This document shows positions 1 to 12,212 of a stretch of 64,000 nt of DNA, piece by piece. Both the position numbers and the translations under genes were made by a program. How positions within the stretch are numbered: position 1 is the stretch's first letter; each line of letters opens with the position of its first letter. The notes beneath the pieces were generated by a model that worked only from the letters and a program-made list of their open reading frames with translations, had not been told where the DNA came from and made no database searches. This DNA is from Synanceia verrucosa (lineage: Eukaryota > Chordata > Actinopteri > Perciformes > Synanceiidae). The stretch is from positions 1 to 64,000 of the forward strand of contig JAQQSB010001380.1 of assembly GCA_029721515.1 (NCBI GenBank), given 5' to 3'.

Positions 1-1063
1 TTCTGAATATTGGACATTGTGAGCTTAGAAAACATTTTAGTGACCATTAAGTCACAGATCTGTGAAAATGCTTCCATTCAAACAGTTTTCCCCTGTTATA
101 TTATTGTGATTGCAAAGGACTACATTTAAACTTACGCACTGACCTGGGCAGCAATGTTCTCCCACGCCTTCAAAGTTTAAAGTTTGAAGCTTTATCAATT
201 AGCATTTATTGTTTTAGAAAACCTCTCTTAATCAAATCCTGCTGGTTAACATTTAATAGCCACTGGAGAAACAACATAGATCACCCAAACAAATGTGTGT
301 GTCTCTCTATCATACACCAACTGTACATTAAAATACATCCAACGACTTCACTCAAATAAGGTGGCTTTTCCACATAACACCTAACAGAATACTATAGTGG
401 CATAGTGGAAATACTGTACCATAGCTAACCTAACTAACACATGTAAGAACGGAGCCCAATGCTAGTGATGTACCAACCGCTAGCTTGGTAGCATTACCGC
501 CATAGCTGTAACTCAGAACACTGTATTTATTCAACTGGCCTGATGGTTTTCTACATTACTGCCTCAGTTCTGTTCTCAAACCAAACATGTTTCGTTCACA
601 TATGAAATACAGTCACTTAAAATGGTGTTGTGCTTCACAAACCTGTAAAACAGTATGAAGGAACAGAGACGGAGACGTGACGTGAGTTTCTCTTCAGCTT
701 CCTGAATACAATGAGAGCAAGAGTGCCTGCCTCCCCTGTATTCCTGCACCACTGAAGCTATGCCACTGTCTCATACTGCCCCCTACTGTTATGGAAACAC
801 ATAGCAACTTCACATTCCCACAATAATACCTGTGACTGTGTTCTAAATAGAAAATCTATGGCTGAAAATTAAATCAATAAGAAAAATAATAAAAAAGAAA
901 AATCAATACCCCACATGTGACCTCACTAGTGGGCGTCACAATAACATGCTTCATTATGTTATTGTGACGTGGTTACAAAAAAGGTTTCCAAGTCTTTGCA
1001 TGAAAGGGATCTGAACAATGGGACTATCGCTTCATAGCAGCCATGAGAGAAACTAAAGTGTTC

Positions 1064-1136
1064 TGGAGAATGTGGGCATCGATCCCACTACCTCTCCCAT
1101 GCTAAGCAAGCGCTCTACCATTTGAGCTAATTCCCC
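1064..1136 (-). pseudogene. tRNA-Ala (AGC) pseudogene or degraded gene
   Basis: The minus strand reads as a 73-nt cloverleaf very close to vertebrate tRNA-Ala(AGC). The acceptor arms pair (one G-U), the D arm is TAGCTC...GAGC, the anticodon loop is TTAGCAT and the T arm pairs 5 of 5 around ATCGATG. The anticodon stem has a G-G mismatch and a wobble pair, so it is probably not a good substrate for maturation. A diverged copy in the opposite arm sits at 12378-12450. Confidence 0.75.
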
Positions 1137-1245
1137 TGTATAGAGTGGTGCCATGTAGCTCCACCTAGATCATCTCATCCCATACTTTTCAGACTCTTGA
1201 AGGTCTCCTGGATCAGACGTCTACTGTAATTCATCAGATACAGTA

Positions 1246-1300
1246 GACGAGGTGGCCGAGATCAAGTATGCTGTGCAAGTTCAAATCCATCATTGTTGCA
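1246..1300 (+). pseudogene. tRNA-Ser(GCT)-like fragment
   Basis: The 5' part, GACGAGGTGGCCGAG, matches the start of vertebrate tRNA-Ser(GCT). The following 40 nt keep a T-arm-like GTTCAAATCC but lack the anticodon and variable arms, so this is an internally deleted remnant. An inverted copy lies at 12213-12267. Confidence 0.45.
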
Positions 1301-1920
1301 GAAAAGTTTACTTTACTCTGCCAAGTTGCCGCGTTGGAGTTGATGAGCTGCCAAACATTGTGCTCCACACAAGTTTACATGGTTGACTCCATGCACTGCT
1401 AAACTGTTGTCCTGCTGGACTGCTAATTCAAGATTCAAGAGTCTTTATTGTCTTTATGCACGCAGAACAAAATTTTGGAGAGTCTCTCGGCTTAAAGGCA
1501 CACATGAATAAAGAAATAAAAATAAAGATATTGAAAGACATGAATAGAAAATATTAAACACCCATATTTTCCTGGTGTCTCGGTGGAATCTGCACATTCT
1601 GAATGATGTCACTGATGACCTCATACCAATCCATATGCTAATATAACAGAACACATTATATTATGTCATTCTTTTCTATGCTAATGAAATTTTCCACTCT
1701 TATAATAGATATGTTATATGATGTCATTCTTTTCTGTGAGGAGAGAGAAGGAAGGAGTGTTCTACTCCTGAATATCTGCTGTGGAGCCAAAGGTCACTGG
1801 TTCAATCCCCACCTGTGGCAAGGATGGAGAAAAGTGTCAGGTAAGGTAAACAGTGACATGAAGGCAGAACAAGATATGTCTTCATAAAATAGTGGTGTAA
1901 AAGTGATGTGAATTGCATAA

Positions 1921-2046
1921 ACAGCCCTGCGATGAGGTGGAGACTTGTCCAGGGTGTACCCTGCCTTCCGCCCTAACACAGCAGGGAAAGGCTCCAGCCC
2001 CCCCACGACCCTATGAGGATAAGTGGTAGATAATGGATGGATGGAC
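1921..2046 (+). mobile_element. 3' end of a tRNA-headed SINE
   Basis: The block contains CCTGCGATGAGGTGG, then GTCCAGGGTGTACCCTGCC, then a GGCTCCAGCC-type box, and ends in a (TGGA)n tail. This is the 3' half of the widespread fish SINE whose near full-length copy is seen on the minus strand at 16723-17047. The head is missing here, as in 5'-truncated retrocopies. Confidence 0.7.
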
Positions 2047-2313
2047 AAAATTGCATAAACATCAGTGATGTGTTTGCAGAAAGTCCATAATAACACCAAA
2101 AAAAGCAAAAAATAGTGAACTGGTCTTGCTTGAGGTTTGTTGAAGACGTCTCATCTCATCCAAGAGGCTTCTTCAGTTCTAACTGACTGGTAGAGAGTCC
2201 AGATACTTATACTCCTGTTGGAGCAGAAAACAATCAAATGCCCGAAACCACTAAAACAATAGATCTCATTAATGTGGGAGTCTTGCCCACCTTGATTTGA
2301 TGAGAGCCCTTAT

Positions 2314-2416
2314 ACTCCTCTAGAGGGTGCTCTTGGTTTAAAGATTAAGGCTAGTGAAACGCAATTTTCATTCCACTAGCCTTAATCTTTAAACCAAGAG
2401 CACCCTCTAGAGGAGT
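2314..2416. repeat. Perfect 43-bp inverted repeat (hairpin)
   Basis: Bases 2314-2356 and 2374-2416 are exact reverse complements over 43 bp, separated by 17 bp. The outer ends read ACTCCTCTAGAGG / CCTCTAGAGGAGT. Flanking sequence resembles a repeated fish element (AGACGTCTCATCTCATCCAAGAGG upstream, GAGGTGAAACGTC downstream), so this may be the foldback part of a transposon. Confidence 0.95.
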
Positions 2417-2627
2417 CTAAAAACATGACAAGTGTTTCATGAAGCTTCATTTGCTCATCACTACCGTTAAGATGATCTGCACTCAGGTGTGAATGAATGC
2501 TGCAGATGAGAGGTGAAACGTCTACAACCAACCTCAAGCAAGTCCAGTAGACTTAAAAACAGTTGAAACTGGACAAAATCAGAAAAGGCTGTTTTTCAGT
2601 GGTGAAATATCAATGTTTGGAGTGCAG

Positions 2628-2880
2628 TGACCAGGCCCGTGCAAACTAGGTAATTGCCTCGGACCCCCAGCTGAAAGGGGGCCCCTGATAACAACTGGTT
2701 ATGTGTTCAACAGCAATGACAACTTTGTGAGCGGCAGCACCTCCTAAATTCTATGACTGAAAAGTGCAATGACACTGTTATTGAAATCCCCTCGAGGGGG
2801 CCCCTCCCTTATAGTTTGACAGCAGGGCTGCATTTGCTGAAGCCAAGGCCCACAAACAACAGTTGTCGACATTTTGTACA
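2628..2880. mobile_element. Possible hAT-type fragment
   Basis: The stretch starting CAGGCCCGTGCAAAC and containing repeated GGGGGCCCC boxes resembles ends of hAT-derived repeats. No matching far terminus or 8-bp duplication was found, so the assignment is weak. Confidence 0.2.
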
Positions 2881-2899
2881 TGACTGTCTCTTCATGTCA

Positions 2900-4686
2900 G
2901 GAAGTTAATTTTATGTGTGTTTTTACATTTTGTGCACTTTTCTGTGTGTGTTGATAGTTCAAATTGAAACATTGCTGTCAGTTACATACTTTTTCTTATA
3001 TCCTTATTTTTTTGATTGTCTTTTTAATAAAGTTAAGTTATTTTTATGTGTGAGTACACTGTAAACATTTTGTATTGAGTTAATGTTATTTGCATATTTT
3101 TTATTATATTAGTCTTATTTTCTTATTCAATTTAACTATATATACAAGCCAAAGGTCTAACTATAAAGTTTGTTTTGATTTTGAAACTTCATTACTGTAG
3201 ATATCTGTGGCAGAGTGTAGCTTGTTTAGGTGTAGTGTGTAAACTTTGCTTGGCATAAGGATTATAATAGTAAAAGATATGATTGTTATCATTGTGTGGT
3301 AATTCACAGGTAAATTTGCAGTGGCAGTGTGTTGGCAAGAAGTTATTCAGAGTGGTAGCATGCATTTGTTTATTTCGATTCAGTACACTTCTTCTTCTTC
3401 TGCTTGGTAAAGTTGTTACAAGCTGCGGTCACAACAAGTTGTCTTTTGCATGAATGCTTTGTTCCAATTTTTCCATATATGTCAGGGTTTGCTGTGCAGT
3501 TTCAGTAATTTTTTTGTGAGATCCTGTGGATGTGTGAATGGCTTGTGCTGTGTGTGTGGTGTTTGCAAGTGTAAAGCAGAGTCACTTGCTGTAATCAATT
3601 GCCAAGTTTTACAAAGTTCTTCACCTTCAACAGTTTCACTTTTGGGAAATTTACTGGGTGAATAAAATGTCATTTTCTGAAAGTGGTAGGAGAAAGGGGA
3701 GTACACACATAAGATTAGACAGTTTATATTACAACATGTGATATAAAACAAATGAAGTGTAATGTGAACATGTGATAAACTATTTCTATCTGTTTGTGCA
3801 CAAACACAATGTTAACAGGAATACACAGGCAAATCTGTACAGTACTCTTAAAAGTAAACTATCACAACAGAATATCAGATTATTATAGAAATGTTTTATT
3901 GATATACTTTTGAGTCTGTTGTTATCAAATACTATGCAGTCTTTGAACATTGTACCAAGTGTGGAAGTTCATTAAACCTTACAGCTCATCTGGTCATCAG
4001 TTTTCACAGGTGCAAGATTCATACACAGATGTCTTGGTTTATGGGGTGGTCTTGTTATCACACATATATTTGAACCACAAGCACAGATATGCAGATGAGC
4101 TGTGAGGGCTCACACATGTGATTGGCTGTGTCAACAGGCGTGCTGTGATTGGTCCAGCTGGAGCACATGGGAGCCTCCATTTTTTTGTATTTGGTGTTTT
4201 GGTTTTGTATGGTTTGTGGTGAAACACCTGATTCTGATTATTTGGATGGGTGAGCGAAAACTTTTGGCAATATGGTGTAACACATGAGCAGTGGTTGTCC
4301 TGCTCATGTTTATGTTAACTGGACAATTACACTCAGTTGTGTGTCAGTCTAACCTCTGTACAGGACAGTCCCAGTCCAAGAAGATAAATGTGAACTGAAC
4401 TCAGGGTTCAGGGCTCTCTGTGGCTGAGATCCTTCCAGACCTCTGTCATTCAGAGCCCAGCGCTGTCATACTTCATACTTGTTATTGCACTGAAATGAAA
4501 ACAAAAAACAATCAAAGTGGGAAATAATCATTAAAAAGTAAAATGACAATTTATTAGTCAATAATATATAAACTGTTATTAATAATATATAAACTAAATA
4601 AACTATTAATCAATAATATATTAAGAATGAAATGTCAATGTAGATGGACCCTGCGTGTACCGATTAATCTCGCTCGTTCCTCTTGT
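2900..4686. other. No recognised gene; AT-rich DNA
   Basis: I see no credible gene here. The short open frames have no family features. There is an AT-rich local repeat of AATAATATATAAACT units near 4558-4610. Confidence 0.6.
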
Positions 4687-6654
4687 AGCATATCAATGAG
4701 CATAAATAATGAACTTAACTCTTCTCAATTCTGAGTATCTCCCCAGGAAATCTATCTGACACTATGTGGCACCTAAGTGCTTAAGGCTTAAGTTTTATGA
4801 CTGGCAGAATAAACAGATAAGACCAGTTCCTCCTCTCTGACCCAAGGAACTCCAGGACATACACCAGGAGGAGGAGTTTTATTGCCCACATTCCTGCTTT
4901 AATCCTGCCAGACACATCCAAAGCTTAATGTGGCCTCTTCCTTTCTCCCTGCCTGGAACAGAACATTACATTAAGATTTTAATGGTTAACTATGCTTTCA
5001 TTCCTCAGCTACTGTCATATAAGTATCACTGTTATAATGTCAAACATCAGTCTCCACATAGATCCTCTTCCTTTTCCTCCTTCTGATAAGGACTAAATGT
5101 GACATGTGGGATTGGTTGTGGATTAAATCTACAGACACAATCATACATAGATCTGCCTGTTGTAGTACACCTTCCTACATGCTCTGATACCATGGTTCAT
5201 CTGTGTGTTTAATTTGTTGATTAATTTCGATTCAATTGGTCAAGTTTTGTTCTGTGGTTTCCTACTATAGGTTGCTTGGTGTCGTTTTACAGCTGAGAGA
5301 GGGAGCTTTCACATAGAGAAACTTTAATAAAGTAAAACACAGCAGTATTAACATTAAATAAGTTAAAAGAATATCATCTCAGTTAACTTGGTGGATGGGG
5401 AGGGACCAGTGGTCACACCCCACTGGACCTTCAACAAAGATCATAAAAAGCCTCAGCTGGTCTGAGTGCTCTCTCTACTCTTCTTCAGTCCTTCAGTCAG
5501 TCAAGTTCTGGTCTTCATCCTCTCCACTGCATCTCTGTTCTCCCTCTCCCACATGCTGGGAGGGGGAGGGAAACAGTGATGACCCAGAGACAGAGACATG
5601 CTGTCCCACCGCAGGCCCAGCGCCTCATGGCATGAAGAACAACCTCTCCAGAATCTTCAACCTGCTCCAGAAATGACTGAAAGACTCTGAATGCTGCCTC
5701 TGAATGGCCTCCTCAGGACCCAGCACCTCATGGCATGAAGCCTATCCAGAACCTTCCAACTCTGCATCCTGCCTCAAGACCATCTTGTCTCCTCTCTCTA
5801 TTCCTCTACTCCCTGAAAATGTGAGCCAGCTCCTCTGCTCAGACACAGGCTGCAGAAAATGACTCCAGCCGTCATGAAGAAACTAAAAGAAGAAAAGACT
5901 GTCGGTCGACACGTTGGTGTGAATCCAGCCGACCTCCCCCACCAACAAAGAGGGGGGAAGAATTGAGGCAAGGACACAGAGACTATGCTGTGAAGAAGAG
6001 AGACAGACAGAGAGAGACTGAGATGGAGCCATGTCAACCAGAGATGTTCAGAGCTGCCCAGAGATGTCCACAGATGCCCGAAAGAGCCACTGGTGAAGTT
6101 CAAGCCAAAGTCGCCTGCAGAGATCCAGCAGATCCAGACAGAACCTGCAGCCACTCCTCACTCCCATCCATCCAGGAACGGTGATATACTGCATATACAT
6201 CTTACAGATATTAAAGAGTTTGATGATTAGATGCTAAATTAAATGGCCTGAATTTAGGGCTTAATCCAGTAAACTTAATAATATTTAGTAAGATATCAGT
6301 AAAATGCTAAACTTAAATTCAAAATTAATAAATTGCTCCACAATCTTCTCTGATGCCTCTCAAACTCTCAACTGCTGAACAGCCTAATTCTTAATTTGGT
6401 CTAGATAACCACCACTGAATTTAACTGGTCACATTGAATTAATTAATCAGATATTCATCCTTTGAACTTTGCCTTTGTTTAATCATTCATTCCATTTTTA
6501 TCACAGTGAGTCAATGTCATGTATCTTCCATCAATCTTCCTTTATTCTAGTTTTTATTTTCTATTTTATTATTTCTGTTAGTAGTCTGGTCATTTAGTTT
6601 GTCAAACTAATCATTTATTATTAGTTATTTTCTGTGACAGTAGTAGTCTGGTTA

Positions 6655-7175
6655 TAGTTTGTCAAATAAACATCTCATTTATAAAGAACTTGGTTATTTG
6701 ATTTGTGTGTGTATATAAAGTAATTGAATCACTGTACACTAGGTCAAGAACTCCGTAGCACCCTGAGATTAAGAGACTCTATTAATTAATGTCAAATTCA
6801 CAAGTTTTCCCTGTTTTAGCAAAACTGGGTGGCGCCCTGATAATTTCTACTGTTAAAGGTAATTTTGGGGTTTATGATCAATAACTTAATCTATTGTTTA
6901 TAAATACATAATTTGATATTAATTAATGATTGTAATCTGCTCTACACTATTTATGCTACAATGTAGTGAAATAGTTTCTGTTCGTAGTTTAGTCATGTAG
7001 TTTGTGAAATAAACATCTAGTTTGATAAAGAAGTTGGTTATTTGATTTGTGTGTGTCTATAAAGCAAATTGAATCACTGGACACGAGGTCCAAGAATCTC
7101 AAGAGCTGCCTTAGGTTAAGAGACCCTATCATATCAAATCTGCAAGTTTTCCCTGTTTCCACAAAACTGGATGGT
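6655..7175 (+). repeat. Tandem LTR-like segment, two diverged copies
   Basis: About 150-200 bp beginning near 6690 (TTGGTTATTTGATTTGTGTGTG) is repeated near 7034. Each copy carries AATAAACATCT upstream, a TATAAAG, the AAGAGAC box, and ends at CAAGTTTTCCCTGTTT...AAAACTGG. The first copy is followed by TGGCGCCCTGATAA, whose first eight bases match the start of retroviral tRNA-Lys primer sites. This suggests, but does not prove, a degraded LTR R-U5 region. Both copies recur inverted at about 59190-59680. Confidence 0.45.
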
Positions 7176-7769
7176 GTCTGTGTGAATCAATAACTTAAGA
7201 GTTATTGATTATAAATACTGATGTTATACAAATGAATGACTGATTATTCATGTGCTACAGGGAGCGTCTTTGTGCTCAGTGATCCCTGTCAGCTTCTTTC
7301 TGTGCACTCATCAGCCTGTCTGCCTCCACTGACTAGTTGTTCACTGCTCTTGTAGTCATTTCTGCAGTATTGAGCTGCTCCCTCTGCAGGGAGCTTACTG
7401 ACCCTACAAAAATAAGAAAGAAGTCAAGGCTGCATTGTGTTAACATTTATTTGAGTTTGCATGCAAAGTGTAATTGTACTCTCATTCCATGTTAGCTGGT
7501 TGGACTAGCTACCCTTCCTGTTAGCGCTGCCCACCATGGTAGTGGAGGTTTGACTGAGCAGAGTTATAAGTGCTTCAGAAGTACTTATTTGTGCTGAAAG
7601 AAATTCTGATTCTGGTTCTGATTGTCCCACCGAGGAGACGATACACTCCACTCTTTGTAAGACTGCAGCTGTCTTACAGGGACAAGTTTCCTTCTCCGTA
7701 CTGGTTGTGAGACTGAACAAAGCTCACCTGAACTGTGAAGGTCATTCTGAGAGGAGTGACTAACCACGT

Positions 7770-8590
7770 CACTCCTGCTCCACCCACTCCTGGTCCACCT
7801 ACTTCTACTACACCTACTCCTGATCCACCTACTCCTGCTCCACTCACTCCTGCTCCACCCACTCCTGCTCCACCTACTCCTGATCCACCCACTCATGCTC
7901 CACCTACTCCTGATCCGCCCACTCATGCTCCACCTACTCCTGATCCACCCACTCATGCTCCACCCACTCCTGCTCCACCCACTCATGCTCCACCTACTCT
8001 TGGTCCACACACTCCTCATCCACCCACTCCTGGTCCACCTACTCATGATCCACCCACTCATGCTCCACCTACTCCTGGTCCACCCACTCATGCACCACCT
8101 ACTCCTATCCACCTACTCCTGATCCACCCACTCATGCTCCACCTACTCCTGATCCACCCACTCATGCTCCACCTACTCCTGGTCCACCTACTCATGCTCC
8201 ACCTACTCCTGGTCCACCCACTCATGCTCCACCTACTCCTGATCCACCCACTCATGCTCCACCTACATTTACTCCACCTACTCATGATCCACCTACTCCT
8301 GGTCCCCACTCATGCTCCACCTACTCATGATCCACCCACTCATGCTCCACCTACTCATGATCCACCCACTCATGCTCCACCTACTCATGATCCACCCACT
8401 CATGCTCCACCTACTCATGATCCACCCACTCATGCTCCACCTACTCATGATCCACCCACTCATGCTCCACCTACTCCTGGTCCGCCCACTCATACTCCAC
8501 CTACTCATGATCCACCCACTCATGCTCCACCTACTCATGATCCACCCACTCCTGCTCCACCTACTCCTGATCCCCCCACTCATGCTCCAC
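7770..8590 (+). repeat. 15-bp-unit minisatellite (CCACCYACTCMTGMT)n
   Basis: About 55 head-to-tail units of 15 bp, often paired as a 30-bp higher-order unit (CCACCCACTCATGCT + CCACCTACTCATGAT). Because the unit is a multiple of three and has no stop in any frame, long Pro/Thr/His-rich or Leu/His-rich frames appear on both strands. These are composition artefacts unless transcription is shown. The homologous tract in the inverted copy (58195-58745) is shorter, as expected from copy-number change. Confidence 0.95.
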
Positions 8591-9119
8591 CACAAATGAA
8601 CTTGGCTCCATCTCGTGGCCAATTTGGTGAACTGAGTTTGATGGTTGCAGTATTCAAACTTTCCATGTGTGCATGGTAGCTCTGATACATAATTAGCTAA
8701 AACTAACACTGAACTCTGGACATAGAACTTGTCAAACAAACAATCACAACAATTTCTCACTAATACTTGTCAAGGATACTGAATAAAATCACAACAACAA
8801 TAAAATAATCATAATGATTTCTTACTACTAACTGTAAATGATACTGAGTAAAGCTTCTACTAAACTGGCATTTATAATACATCATTCAATCACAAACAAC
8901 TAAATAGTTCATCAATTTTTAATCTACCTTTTTCCTGTCAGCTCTCAATTGTCATAACCACTTTCTACAAAAAACCCAAAACAAAACAATTTCATTGATT
9001 GATTTATCAATCAATGACAACATGATAGTCATCAATAACTATCATGAACAGTGTTAACATAGATAATATATCAATGACAGCTCTGCAGTCTGCAACTTGT
9101 CATACCACATCAAGCCGGC

Positions 9120-9290
9120 CAAGCTACACTGGGGATTTTATTCTTATACTTTTATTATGTCAAAATAAAAGCCTTAACAAACGGGATTCTATAAACTGAC
9201 AAACACCGGGGGCTTTTATTTTGAAATTAACACAGGAAGTTCTGAGTAAAAACTGACACTTGTCAGAGCCAGCACTGTACAACAGCGGAA
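9120..9290 (+). repeat. Dispersed repeat also at 28620-28770
   Basis: The sequence with TTATTCTTATAC..., GGGCTTTTATTTTGAAATTAA and CAGGAAGTTCTGAGTAAAA is shared, with divergence, with 28620-28770 in the same orientation. The family is not recognised. Confidence 0.6.
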
Positions 9291-9470
9291 GGCAGCAGTG
9301 TTCCTAAACAGGGCAGATCAAAATGATGATTTATTGTCATCATTTCACCATGGTGATGCTTATTTAATACTTGTAACAATAACTAATATTAGTTTCACAC
9401 TTATAAATGCACTGACAGATTTAACAGCTCTGTCGTCTCTGCCGCTCAGACCAGCTGGTCCTAGCTGCAC

Positions 9471-9945
9471 TGTGTGTGTGTGTGTGTGTGTAGGTGTATG
9501 TGTGGGTGTGTGTATGCATGTGTGCGTGGGTGTGTATGCGTGGGTGTGTGTGTGTGTGTGTGGGTGTGTGTGTATGTGGGTGTGTATGCGTGGGTGTGTG
9601 TGTGTGTGTGTGTGTGGGTGTGTATGCGTGGGTGTGTGTGTGTGTGTGGGTGTGTGTGTATGTGGGAGTGTGTGTGTGGGTGTGTGTGTGTGGGTGTGTA
9701 TGCGTGTGTGTGTGGGTGTGTATGTGTGTGTATGTGTGTGGAGTGTGTGTATGTGTGTGTGTGTGTGTGTGTGGGTGTGTGTTTGTGTGGGTGTGCGTGG
9801 GTGTGTGTGGGTGGGTGTGCGTGGGTGTGTGTGTGTGGGGGTGTTTGTGTGGGTGTGTGTATGTGGGTGTGTATGAGTGGGTGTGTGGGTGTGTGTATGA
9901 ATGTGTGAGTGTGTGTGTGTGTGGGTGTGTGTATGTGTGTGTGTA

Positions 9946-9976
<31 letters not shown>

Positions 9977-10031
9977 GTGCGTGTGTGAGTGGGTGGGTGT
10001 GTGTGTGTGTGTGTGTGGGTGTGTGTCTGTT

Positions 10032-10123
<92 letters not shown>

Positions 10124-10168
10124 TGTGTATGTAGGTGTGTGTATGTGGGTGTGTATGCGTGGGTGTGA
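9471..10168 (+). repeat. GT-rich micro/minisatellite tract
   Basis: Roughly 700 bp of (GT)n interrupted by GGGTGTGT and ATGCGTGGGTGTG variants, with a purer (GT)n run at 10035-10118. Long Cys/Val frames (plus) and Thr/His frames (minus) are artefacts of composition. Such tracts can adopt Z-DNA and are recombination- and slippage-prone. Confidence 0.97.
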
Positions 10169-10465
10169 TTAAGAACATCCTGTCATCACATGATCAAATC
10201 TGAAGTCAGCTATTCACTGTGATTAACGAGAATATACAGTAGGTGATTTGAACTGAAGTAGAGAAATTCAAATACAGTTTAAAACACAGAAAGTCATAGA
10301 GATATATTCAATATAACACCATAAAAAATATTCAATATAAGATTTGTTTTGTGGAAATAACTCATTGCTTGTGTGTTTTTTTTTCATAAAAAACAACAGT
10401 GACATCAAATTATCAAACTGTCATGTAAAAGGTTAAATTTCTAAAAATAATTGAATGTTTGGTCG

Positions 10466-10901
10466 TGTTGTGGAAATATTCTGTCAGGATGGTCTAATCT
10501 CCACAGGGTTCTTTAATTACACAAGGAATGAGTAACTTCACTGATTCAGTTGCCCGAAAGAGTTGCTTTTAATATCTGTCTGCAGAACAGAGATGAGAAT
10601 TCAGACACACAGCACAGAGCTTTGTGAGTGAATGCCCATCCTGAATGTAAGGAAAAACAATATTTATGCACTACTGATACATACATGCTTACGTGAGTTC
10701 CTGCTGACAAGCAATACTGTCATAGTGATAAACGAACGTGCTGTATGTTTTACTGTAGACAGAGTCCACCAGTCTATCAGGCCTGATGGCGAGGAAAAGA
10801 CACACACTGTTCTCTGTGAAAACTAAAACAAGATAACTTCCAGCGACATCATCATGAGTTCAGACATAACAGCTTATACAATCAGCCAAATTTCCATCAC
10901 A
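10466..10901 (-). mobile_element. Solo retroviral LTR
   Basis: A 436-bp LTR in reverse orientation: the minus strand starts TGTGATGGAAATTT and ends TTTCCACAACA. It closely matches the 3' LTR at 30009-30443. It is flanked by GTCG at 10462-10465 and 10902-10905, a 4-bp target duplication. This marks an independent insertion reduced to a solo LTR by recombination. Confidence 0.9.
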
Positions 10902-11112
10902 GTCGTTTGAGCCACAGGCGGAGTTTAGCTGCTGCAGAGACAGAGAGGGAGCTGCCCCCCCTAGTGGCTGAGATATGTCACGACATTGAGTCTATAATAT
11001 GGTCAATACAATTTTTTTTAGACAGTAAACACTACACAATAGCCTGATAGTTATTGTTACTAATGATGGACATACTTAAACATACTTCCAGATAGTAAAC
11101 ACAGTTTCCTGC

Positions 11113-11416
11113 CTTCATTCAGTATATATAGTCCACATCTGAGCTGACCTCACCTGGTCCACACACCTCTCACCAAGTGGAGAAGACCCAACAGAGACTT
11201 TACTTCCTCAGGAAGATAAAACAAGCTGTCCTCCCTCAAAACCTGCTGATGAACTTCTATCAGTCAATGACAGAGAGCCTCCTGATGTTCAGCTGCTCGG
11301 TGTGGTTCAGCAGCTGCACAGTGGAGGACAGAAGGAAACTCCAGCAGGTGGTGAGGGTGGTGGAGCGTGTGATCAGGACCACACTTCACTCAGACTGCTG
11401 TCTCTGTGAAATCTGA
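11113..11416 (+). mobile_element. Non-LTR retrotransposon fragment (RT C-terminal end)
   Basis: The + frame from 11177 encodes about 75 residues: QQRLYFLRKIKQ, then LLMNFYQSMTESLLMFSCSVW, then EDRRKLQQVVRVVERVI. This is the conserved segment after the reverse transcriptase domain in fish L2/CR1/Rex-like LINEs. The frame then breaks. Related fragments lie at 15247-15360 (+), 17256-17575 (-) and 21110-21233 (+), so the LINE piece was spread by the local duplications. Confidence 0.65.
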
Positions 11417-12212
11417 CTCTGAACCTGGTGCAGGTGTTCAGCAACATTCTAGAAATCATGATGTCATCATGTATTTGATGGATGTTCCAAATGACATCAT
11501 GTTTTTTAGAATGTTCCATTCTACTCTGTTTCTATTTGATTCTGTTGTTGCTATTGGATACCAGTTTGACTATGTTTGCATATATGAAAAACTTATTTCT
11601 GCTGATTCTTAAAATATGGCAAATAAAGTTCACTAACAAATGAAACATGAATGTCTTTAAACATGAGCAGTACACACAGTTTACTTTTACATTACCTTAC
11701 TTGTCTCCATCCTTCCACAGGTGGGGATTGAACCTGTGACCTTGAACACTCCTTCCTTCTCTCTCCTCACAGAAAAGAATGACATCATATAACTTAGCTA
11801 TTATAAGAGTGGAAAAATTCATTAGCATAGAAAAGAATGACATAATATAATGTGTTTTGTTATATTAGCATATGGATTGGTATGAGGTCATCAGTGACAT
11901 CACTCAGAATGTGCAGATTCCTCAGAGAATCCAGGAAAATATGGGATATATGGTTTAATATTTTCTATTCATGTCTTTCAATATCTTTATTTTTATTTCT
12001 TTATTCATGTGTGCCTTTAAGCTGAGATACTCTCCAAAATTTTGTTCTGCGTGCATAATGACAATAAAGACTCTTGAACCTTGAATTAGCAGTCCAGCAG
12101 GACAACAGATTAGCAGTGCATGGAGTCAACCATTTAAACTTGTGTGGAGCACAATGTTTGGCAGCTCATCACCTCCAACACGTCAACTTGGCAGAGTAAA
12201 GTAAGCTTTTCT

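Larger units (their letters stand above)
195..1850 (+). repeat. Left arm of inverted duplication (partner 11690-13392)
   Basis: This segment is present again in reverse complement at 11690-13392, with many substitutions and small indels. Examples: the block at 361-400 about a frame-shaped AT-rich flank returns at 13186-13230, and the GC-rich block at 1145-1260 returns at 12245-12360. The arm carries a tRNA-Ala-like and a tRNA-Ser-like sequence and no credible protein gene. The end near 1781-1830 contains a T-arm-like GGTTCAATCCC box that also recurs at 11718-11745 and 15897-15915, suggesting a further degraded tRNA. Boundaries were estimated by eye. Confidence 0.85.
4687..9005 (+). repeat. 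Left copy of a ~4-kb repeat unit (inverted partner 57793-61592)
   Basis: The whole segment reappears in reverse complement at 57793-61592. Anchors: CATATCAATGAGC...ACTTAACTC (4688-4722) against 61557-61597; the 5395-5660 block against 60623-60890; the minisatellite 7770-8590 against 58195-58745; and GTCATAACCACTTTC (8950-8970) against 57830-57845. Left is longer mainly because its minisatellite is longer. Open frames inside (for example 5395-5676) are conserved between copies only as DNA and show no protein family. It could be an unclassified transposon or a segmental duplication. Confidence 0.85.

Noticed and set aside
2140..2530. Hammerhead-ribozyme-like GATGAGAGGTGAAAC near 2505 and the related box near 2150
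   Set aside because: The conserved CUGAUGA core is not matched (CAGATGA) and stem II is too short to fold; treated as a repeat-family motif.
5395..5676. 93-codon frame conserved at 60623-60880
   Set aside because: Conservation is explained by DNA duplication of the whole 4-kb unit; the sequence looks like untranslated CT-rich DNA.
7585..8760. Overlapping long frames on both strands in the minisatellite
   Set aside because: A stop-free unit of length divisible by three gives open frames automatically; kept as a repeat, not as genes.
9298..10178. Long Cys/Val frames (plus) and Thr/His frames (minus)
   Set aside because: They are produced entirely by the GT-rich repeat; no codon structure or domain.
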